NCBI RefSeq assembly: GCF_019733465.1
Contig: NZ_JACVQL010000148.1
Coordinates: forward strand, 1-37,657
From: Actinotalea ferrariae
GTDB lineage: Bacteria > Actinomycetota > Actinomycetes > Actinomycetales > Cellulomonadaceae
Reading direction: 5' to 3'
DNA: 37,657 nucleotides
A program made the position numbers and the translations under genes. Shown piece by piece: positions 32,837-37,657 of the stretch. A model generated the notes under the pieces. The model ran no database searches. It saw nothing but the letters and a program-made list of their open reading frames with translations, and was not told the origin of the DNA. Position 1 is the first letter of the stretch. The number at the start of each line of letters is the position of its first letter.

Positions 32837-35242
32837 GTGCGTCAACGAACGGTGCACCGCCCGGCAGGCCTCGCCGGCCTGGTCGGTCTGTCCCTGCTCG
32901 GCTCCGTGGTGACGACGGCGGCGTTGCCGACCGCCGCGCACGCCGCCGAGCTGCCGCCCCAGCAGCAGGGCGTCACCCTGCGGACGTACACGCTGGGGTC
33001 GCCACCGCAGGCCCTCTGCGAGATGCGGCCCGGCACCACGCCCAACGTCGACAAGCTCATGCCGGCGATCGACTGGACGACCCACGAGCAGTTCGGCGGC
33101 ACGGACGACTTCCGCACGGACGTCCTCGCCAACCTCCACGTCCCGTCCGACGGCGAGTACGCCTTCCGCCTCATCAGCGACGACGGCTCGCGCCTGCTGG
33201 TCGACGAGCAGCTCGTCGTCGACCACGACGGCCTGCACGAGGCCACGCCGAAGGACGGCGTCGCCCAGCTGTCGGCCGGTCACCACGCGCTCCGGGTCGA
33301 GTACTTCGAGGCGGGGTTCGACCAGGTGCTGCGCCTCGAGTGGCGCACGCCCGGCGCCGACGACTTCGTGCTCGTGCCCGAGTCCGCGCTCAGCACCGAG
33401 CGCGACGTCGTCCGCGTGACGGCCCCGGGGACCAAGTACTGCGCCGGGGACACCGACACCCCGGGCGATGGCCTGCGCCTCGACGCGGTGCACCCGGGCT
33501 ACACCCTCACCGACCTCCTGCCGGAGGGCTTCGAGCCCATGGTCTCGGCCCTCGACTGGACCGCGGACGGCGAGCTCGTCCTCGTCACCTCGGGCTCGGT
33601 GAGCCCGTCCGGGCCGGTGCCCGACCCGGAGCCGGGCGAGGTGTTCGTCCTCGGCGGCGTGACGGGGGAGACCAGCGCCGACCAGGTGACGGTCACGAAG
33701 GTCGCCACCGGCCTGCTCAACCCCATGGGCGTCGCGGTCGTCGACGGCTCGATCTACGTCTCCGAGCGCGACCGGCTGACCGAGCTCATGCCCGACGTCG
33801 ACGGTGACGGGCTCCTCGAGCACCGCACGGTGGCCGAGTGGCCGTACGGCGGGACGTTCCACGAGTTCGCCTTCGGTCTGCTGCACGACGAGGAGAACTT
33901 CTACGTGACGCTCTCGGTCGCGATCGACAACGGCGGCGCGACCACGGACCCGCAGCCGGCGCCGAACCGCGGGACGAGCATCACGATCGACCGCGAGACC
34001 GGTGAGGTCAGCTACGTCGCGGGAGGGCTCCGGACGCCCAACGGCCTCGGCTGGGGACCGCAGGGCGAGCTGTTCGTCATGGACAACCAGGGTGCGTGGC
34101 TGCCGTCCTCGAAGCTGCTGCACATCGAGCAGGACCGGTTCTTCAACCACTACAACAACCCGGCCGGGCCCTTCGACACCCAGCCGGTGACCAAGCCCGT
34201 GCTGTGGCTGCCGCAGAACGAGATCGCGAACTCGCCGAGCAACCCCGTGCTGCTCGAGGAGGGGCCGTTCGCCGGGCAGATGCTCTTCGGCGACGTCACC
34301 TACGGCGGGCTGCAGCGGGCGTTCCTCGAGCAGGTCGACGGCGCGTACCAGGGCGCCGCCTTCCGGCACACCGCCGGCCTGCAGGCGGGCGTCAACCGCA
34401 CCGTGATCGGGCCGGACGGCGCGATCTACGTCGGCGGCATCGGCGAGGCCGGCAACTGGAGCGAGACGGGCAAGCTCGACTACGGGCTCCAGAAGCTCAC
34501 GCCGAACGGCGCGGACGCGTTCGACATGACCTCGATGAGCGTCACTGAGGGACGGGTTCGAGGTCCGGTACACCCAGCCGCTCTCCGAGGAGACCGCGCA
34601 GCGGATCAGTGCGGACGCGGCAGCGGGCTACCGGGTCCAGCAGTGGCGGTACGTGCCCACGCAGCAGTACGGCGGCCCGAAGGTCGACGAGGAGGTGCTC
34701 GTCGTCTCCGCGGCCGACGTCTCGGCCGACCGGCGGACCGTGCGCATCACCATCGACGGGCTCAAGCCCGACCGGGTCGTCCACCTGCGCTCGCCGCGCC
34801 CCTTCACCGACGCGAGCGGTGCCGAGCTGTGGAGCACCGAGGCCTGGTACACGCTCAACGCCATCCCCGGCTACGAGGCGCCCGACGACCTCGGGTACCA
34901 CGAGGCCGAGGAGGCCCTGATGCTGGGCGGCGCGAGCATCGCGTCCGACCACAGCGGGTACTCGGGCTCGGGCTTCACCGCGGGCCTGCAGCAGCCCGGG
35001 GCGTCCGTGACGTTCACGACGCAGGTCGACGAGGCGGGGACGGTCCCGGTCCACGTGCGCTACGCCAACGGGCCGAACCCCTTCCAGGGCACCAAGAGCA
35101 TGTCCCTGTACGTCAACGGCTCCCGCGTGGGACCCGTCGAGTTCCCGAGCACGGGGGACTGGCGGACGTGGAGCACCCTGACGCTCGACGTGGCGCTGCA
35201 GCAGGGCACGAACACCATCGGGCTGCGGTACGACGACGGTGA
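32837..35242 (+). CDS. N-terminal ORF: PA14 plus sugar-dehydrogenase-like beta-propeller
   Basis: The frame as read encodes 801 residues, but only the first 571 or so look genuine; the rest, after about 34549, is the wrong frame of the downstream domains and is Arg-rich. A GTG start with AAGGAGG just upstream begins a signal peptide (MRQRTVHRP then LAGLVGLSLLGSVVTT, cleavage near AHA-AE). The PA14 domain has LHVPSDGEYAFRLISDDGSRLLVDEQLVVDHDG. The propeller begins LLPEGFEPMVSALDWTADGELVL, passes LRTPNGLGWGPQGELFVMDNQG and NPVLLEEGPFAGQMLFGDVTYGGLQRAF, and ends IGPDGAIYVGGIGEAGNW. It resembles secreted glucose/sorbosone-dehydrogenase-like proteins. A role in extracellular carbohydrate binding or oxidation is inferred. 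Confidence 0.8.
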   Translation: MRQRTVHRPAGLAGLVGLSLLGSVVTTAALPTAAHAAELPPQQQGVTLRTYTLGSPPQALCEMRPGTTPNVDKLMPAIDWTTHEQFGGTDDFRTDVLANLHVPSDGEYAFRLISDDGSRLLVDEQLVVDHDGLHEATPKDGVAQLSAGHHALRVEYFEAGFDQVLRLEWRTPGADDFVLVPESALSTERDVVRVTAPGTKYCAGDTDTPGDGLRLDAVHPGYTLTDLLPEGFEPMVSALDWTADGELVLVTSGSVSPSGPVPDPEPGEVFVLGGVTGETSADQVTVTKVATGLLNPMGVAVVDGSIYVSERDRLTELMPDVDGDGLLEHRTVAEWPYGGTFHEFAFGLLHDEENFYVTLSVAIDNGGATTDPQPAPNRGTSITIDRETGEVSYVAGGLRTPNGLGWGPQGELFVMDNQGAWLPSSKLLHIEQDRFFNHYNNPAGPFDTQPVTKPVLWLPQNEIANSPSNPVLLEEGPFAGQMLFGDVTYGGLQRAFLEQVDGAYQGAAFRHTAGLQAGVNRTVIGPDGAIYVGGIGEAGNWSETGKLDYGLQKLTPNGADAFDMTSMSVTEGRVRGPVHPAALRGDRAADQCGRGSGLPGPAVAVRAHAAVRRPEGRRGGARRLRGRRLGRPADRAHHHRRAQARPGRPPALAAPLHRRERCRAVEHRGLVHAQRHPRLRGARRPRVPRGRGGPDAGRREHRVRPQRVLGLGLHRGPAAARGVRDVHDAGRRGGDGPGPRALRQRAEPLPGHQEHVPVRQRLPRGTRRVPEHGGLADVEHPDARRGAAAGHEHHRAAVRRR
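34548..34551 (+). other. Frameshift site (one extra base)
   Basis: GAG-G-GAC: dropping one G joins ...SVTE to DGFEV. The upstream frame in the downstream phase has a stop at 34536, so the shift must lie between 34539 and about 34557. Confidence 0.75.
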
Positions 35243-36995
35243 CGACGGGAACATCAACGTCGACGTCGTGCGGGTGGGCGCCGAGCCGGACATCTGCGCA
35301 CCGAGCACCCCGGAGGACGGCTACACCGCGCTCTTCGACGGCACCCTGGAGAGCCTGGGCGACTGGCGGCTCGCGGGCGCGGGCTCGTTCGGGCGGCAGG
35401 CCGACTGCAGCCTGCGCACGAGCGGCGGGCTCGGCCTGCTCTGGTACACCGCCCAGGAGTTCGCCGAGTACAGCCTCAAGCTGGACTGGAAGCTCGTGAA
35501 GGACGACAACGGCGGCGTGTTCGTCGGGTTCCCGAACCCCGGCGAGGACCCGTGGGTCGCCGTCGACCAGGGCTACGAGATCCAGATCGACGCGACCGAC
35601 GCACCCGACCGCACGACCGGCGCGATCTACACCTTCCAGGGCGCCGACCCCGACGCCGTCGCCGAGGCGCTGAACCCGGTGGGGCAGTGGAACGCGTACG
35701 AGATCGAGGTGTCGGGGGAGACGATCCGCGTCCACCTCAACGGCGTGCTGGTCAACGAGTTCACCAGCACCGACCCGGCGCGCGACCTCGCGGGCTTGGT
35801 CGGCGTGCAGAACCACGGCGCCGGCGAGGCGGTGTCCTACCGCGACATCCGCATCCGCAGCGGTGCGTCGCCCGTGGTCTCGTACGAGCTCGAGGACGGC
35901 GTGCTCGACGGCGGTGCGGAGGTCGGCACCGAGCACGCCGGCTACTCGGGCCGGGGCTACGTGCAGGGCCTGGGGGCCGTCGGCGCGGGCGTCAGCGCGA
36001 CCGTCGACGTCGACGCGGCGGGCACCTACCCGGTGACCCTGCGCTACGCGAACGGGCCGCATCCGTTCGAAGGTCCCAAGACGGTCTCGCTCCACGTGGA
36101 CGGCGCCGACCGGGGGCAGGTGACGCTGCCGAGCACGGGCACGTGGGCGACGTGGTCGACCGTCACGGTCGACATCCCGCTGCAGGCGGGGGAGAGCACG
36201 GTGACGCTGCGCCACGAGGAGGGGGACGACGGCCACGTGAACCTCGACCGGCTCCGGCTGGGCGACCCGGTCGTCGCGACGCCACCCGTCACGACGGCGA
36301 CCGTGTCGCCCGAGCCGGTGGGCGGCTGGTACGCCGTCGAGCCCAGGGTGACGCTGGTCGCCGAGGACGACCAGGGGGTCGCGTCGACCGAGTACCGGCT
36401 GGACGACGGCGACTGGCTCGCGTACGAGGGCCCGTTCGTCGTCGGCGGTCAGGGCGAGCGCACGGTGTCCTTCCGCTCGACCGACACCGCGGGGACCGTC
36501 GAGGAGGCGTCGAGCGTCGTGCTCGCGGTCGACACGGTCGCGCCCCAGGTCGCCTTCGCGGGCAACGCCGGGAGGTACACGGTCGCCGACGACGTCACGA
36601 TCACGTGCGCCGCGCAGGACCCGTCGCCCGGCTCGGGCATCGCTGCGTCGACGTGCTCCGACGTGACCGGGCCGGCGTGGCGGCACGGCCTGGGCACGCA
36701 CGCGCTCGCAGCCTCGGCGACCGACGTCGCCGGGAACGTGGGGGAGGCGTCGACGGCGTTCACCGTCACCGTGACGTACGCGTCGCTGCGGTCGCTGGTG
36801 AACGACTTCAGCAGCAGCTGGGTCGCGACGGCGGCCATGAACGTCACGCTGACGCTCGCCGAGCACGTCCGCATCGACGCGGTGCGTCACGTGCTGCTGT
36901 CGTCGTTCGAGCACCAGGTCGCACGCCAGACGGGCCGGGCGTTCACGGTCGAGGAGGCCGGGGTCCTGCGGTCGCTGGTGGCCGCACTGCGCTGA
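34653..36995 (+). CDS. C-terminal ORF: CBM6/35-like, DUF1080 (3-keto-disaccharide hydrolase) and repeat domains
   Basis: GTG at 34653 is only the first formal start in this frame; coding sequence in the same frame reaches back to about 34550, so independent translation is doubtful. A short strand-rich region (VRITIDGLKPDRVVHLRS) closes the propeller part. A CBM6/35-like domain follows (YHEAEEA, HSGYSGSGFTAG, PVHVRYANGPNPF, VDVVRVG). The DUF1080 domain (35320-35865) has DGYTALFDGTLESLGDWRL, NGGVFVGFPNPGEDPW, GYEIQIDATD, TGAIYTFQG and QWNAYEIEVSGETIRVHLNG. A second CBM6/35-like copy is at about 35880-36264. OmpL47-like and Cys-paired Bap/HYR-like repeats lead to a C-terminus resembling FIMAH. 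DUF1080 members cleave 3-keto glycosides. Confidence 0.8.
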   Translation: MPTQQYGGPKVDEEVLVVSAADVSADRRTVRITIDGLKPDRVVHLRSPRPFTDASGAELWSTEAWYTLNAIPGYEAPDDLGYHEAEEALMLGGASIASDHSGYSGSGFTAGLQQPGASVTFTTQVDEAGTVPVHVRYANGPNPFQGTKSMSLYVNGSRVGPVEFPSTGDWRTWSTLTLDVALQQGTNTIGLRYDDGDDGNINVDVVRVGAEPDICAPSTPEDGYTALFDGTLESLGDWRLAGAGSFGRQADCSLRTSGGLGLLWYTAQEFAEYSLKLDWKLVKDDNGGVFVGFPNPGEDPWVAVDQGYEIQIDATDAPDRTTGAIYTFQGADPDAVAEALNPVGQWNAYEIEVSGETIRVHLNGVLVNEFTSTDPARDLAGLVGVQNHGAGEAVSYRDIRIRSGASPVVSYELEDGVLDGGAEVGTEHAGYSGRGYVQGLGAVGAGVSATVDVDAAGTYPVTLRYANGPHPFEGPKTVSLHVDGADRGQVTLPSTGTWATWSTVTVDIPLQAGESTVTLRHEEGDDGHVNLDRLRLGDPVVATPPVTTATVSPEPVGGWYAVEPRVTLVAEDDQGVASTEYRLDDGDWLAYEGPFVVGGQGERTVSFRSTDTAGTVEEASSVVLAVDTVAPQVAFAGNAGRYTVADDVTITCAAQDPSPGSGIAASTCSDVTGPAWRHGLGTHALAASATDVAGNVGEASTAFTVTVTYASLRSLVNDFSSSWVATAAMNVTLTLAEHVRIDAVRHVLLSSFEHQVARQTGRAFTVEEAGVLRSLVAALR

Positions 36996-37002
36996 GCGCG
37001 CT

Positions 37003-37020
37003 GCCCGGCGGACGCCGGGC
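37003..37020 (+). terminator. First hairpin after the secreted-protein gene
   Basis: GCCCGGC and GCCGGGC form a 7-bp stem around GGAC, starting 8 bases after the stop. Confidence 0.5.
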
Positions 37021-37023
37021 GGA

Positions 37024-37067
37024 CGTCAGGACCCCGCGGTCGGCACGCCGTCCGCGGGGTCCTGACG
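37024..37067 (+). terminator. Second hairpin, perfect 16-bp stem
   Basis: CGTCAGGACCCCGCGG (37024-37039) pairs perfectly with 37052-37067 around a 12-base loop. With the preceding hairpin it makes a tandem terminator. It ends immediately before the -10 box of the next gene. Confidence 0.7.
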
Positions 37068-37073
37068 GATACT
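37068..37073 (+). promoter_or_regulatory. Possible -10 box GATACT for the last gene
   Basis: GATACT is followed by 7 bases and the ATG at 37081. The -35 region would fall inside the terminator hairpin. Confidence 0.35.
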
Positions 37074-37080
37074 GGGACGC

Positions 37081-37509
37081 ATGATCTCGAGGGACCTCGC
37101 CAGTGACCTGCGCGACGCCGGCCTGCAGTGGCGACCCACGGCCGGGGACCGGTTCGTCATCCCGCAGCCCGAGCTCGACGGCGAGCTCTTCACGCTCAGC
37201 GAGATGACGATCGAGGCGCGCGAGTACCCGACCGGCACCATCCTCGGCTTCAACGGCACCACGGAGTGGGCGCTCGACTCGGTCGCCCAGGACGACGCGC
37301 TGTGGATGCCGCGCGAGGACCAGCTGCGCGACCTGCTCGGCGGGACCTTCCGCTCGCTCGAGGGTCCGGCCGACGGCCGCGACGGCTTCCGCGTCACGAC
37401 CGCTCCCGTGGTCGGTGAGACGACGTTCGAGGCCCTCACGGCGGCCGACGCCTACGGCCACGCGGTCCTGGCCCTGGTCCGCCACGCCCTCCTCGACGTC
37501 GACGCCTGA
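37081..37509 (+). CDS. Conserved actinobacterial protein, often labelled pilus assembly protein CpaE
   Basis: A 142-residue cytoplasmic protein without signal peptide or membrane span. It starts MISRDLASDLRDAGLQWRPTAGDRFVIP, then FTLSEMTIEAREYPTGTILGFNGTTEWALDSVAQDDALWMPREDQLRDLLGG. This pattern (FNGTTEWALDSV, WxPREDQLRxLLG) is common in actinobacteria, where automatic annotation calls it CpaE; it lacks the ATPase and receiver features of real CpaE, so that name is probably a transfer error. I cannot assign a function. It stands alone between a double hairpin and a C-rich tract. Confidence 0.8.
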   Translation: MISRDLASDLRDAGLQWRPTAGDRFVIPQPELDGELFTLSEMTIEAREYPTGTILGFNGTTEWALDSVAQDDALWMPREDQLRDLLGGTFRSLEGPADGRDGFRVTTAPVVGETTFEALTAADAYGHAVLALVRHALLDVDA

Positions 37510-37588
37510 CCCCCGCGCCCGCACCCGCCCCACCCCGCCCCGACCCCGCCCACCCCACCCCGACCCGACCCCGCCCACCCCGCCCGGC
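37510..37588 (-). repeat. C-rich tract; complement is a strong G-quadruplex candidate
   Basis: The plus strand has more than a dozen runs of three to five C separated by one or two bases (CCCCACCCCGCCCCGACCCC and similar). The minus strand therefore has many GGG/GGGG runs with 1-2 base loops. It follows the stop of the last gene directly. No gene is supported in it. Confidence 0.7.
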
Positions 37589-37635
37589 CCAGCCGCAGAG
37601 TGGAGCGAGTTCGTGGCGACGCGCGGCTTCGGTTC

Positions 37636-37651
37636 AAGTGGTTGTTGCAAC
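37636..37651. promoter_or_regulatory. Possible operator with palindrome GTTGCAAC
   Basis: GTTGCAAC (37644-37651) is a perfect 8-base palindrome preceded by AAGTGGTT in an AT-richer stretch at the window's end. It could be an operator of a gene to the right, but only a fragment is visible. Confidence 0.2.
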
Positions 37652-37657
37652 GCGGTG

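Larger units (their letters stand above)
32837..36995 (+). pseudogene. Reconstructed large secreted protein, split by one extra base
   Basis: Two reading frames join into one protein of about 1385 residues if one G is removed in the GAGGGAC run at 34547-34553. In the first frame the sequence reads MTSMSVTE; after the correction it would continue DGFEVRYTQPLSEE without break. Proposed order: signal peptide (1-36), PA14 (about 45-185), sugar-dehydrogenase-like beta-propeller (about 225-560), the joining region (about 570-680), CBM6/35-like, DUF1080, CBM6/35-like, OmpL47-like, a Bap/HYR-like repeat and a FIMAH-like C-terminus. The 1-base change could be a sequencing error, a real inactivation or a phase-variable site; the sequence alone cannot decide. 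Codon bias continues unbroken in the corrected frame, favouring a recent or artefactual change. Confidence 0.75.

Noticed and set aside
34542-36914. 790-codon minus-strand open frame opposite the secreted protein
   Set aside because: Composition-driven shadow; Arg/Val/Asp-rich with no domains, while the plus strand shows clear CBM and DUF1080 motifs.
36943-37650. 235-codon minus-strand frame at the window end
   Set aside because: Its N-terminal part is a low-complexity Gly/Val/Arg reading of the C-rich tract and it opposes a conserved gene.

Overview
The window is about 74% GC, with codons ending almost always in G or C and dense, short-spaced genes. Many starts lie only 5 to 8 bases after a TANNNT-like -10 box, which suggests leaderless transcripts. 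Together with the actinobacterial gene order etfB-etfA / cysteine desulfurase / mnmA / MetE-like / ligA, a long lineage-type insertion in LigA and an actinobacterial pol I-like polymerase, this points to a high-GC actinobacterium, most likely Micrococcales near Cellulomonas. The genus is an inference. No tRNA, rRNA, CRISPR array or insertion sequence was seen, and no stretch over 300 bases lacks a gene.

Layout. 1-6959: an EamA exporter with a repeat-rich tail, a COG3573-type flavin dehydrogenase, a secreted NTR/TIMP-like protein, a PPOX-family flavoprotein and glycogen debranching enzyme GlgX. 7157-11405: electron-transfer flavoprotein subunits, a phosphotransferase and a cysteine desulfurase. 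11415-18410: a block of stress or accessory genes. It holds two VOC proteins, an AhpD/CMD protein with its ECF41 (SigJ-type) sigma factor behind a matching ECF41 promoter, a pol I-like DNA polymerase, a PPOX protein, an alpha/beta hydrolase, a small unknown protein and an HNH protein. 18463-24414: mnmA, a MetE-like protein, ligA and two acetyltransferases, partly joined by 4-bp overlaps.

24494-36995: a sugar-catabolic locus that is the most interesting part. A ROK regulator coupled to a ThuA-family protein diverges from a ribose-type ABC importer (ATPase, permease, lipoprotein), a Gfo/Idh/MocA oxidoreductase and a xylose-isomerase-like TIM-barrel enzyme. A large secreted protein follows, with PA14, a sugar-dehydrogenase-like beta-propeller, two CBM6/35-like domains and a DUF1080 (3-keto-disaccharide hydrolase) domain. 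The combination suggests glycoside or disaccharide breakdown through 3-keto sugars. The secreted protein is split by an apparent 1-base insertion near 34549. The window ends with a small conserved actinobacterial protein and a C-rich tract whose complement could form G-quadruplexes.
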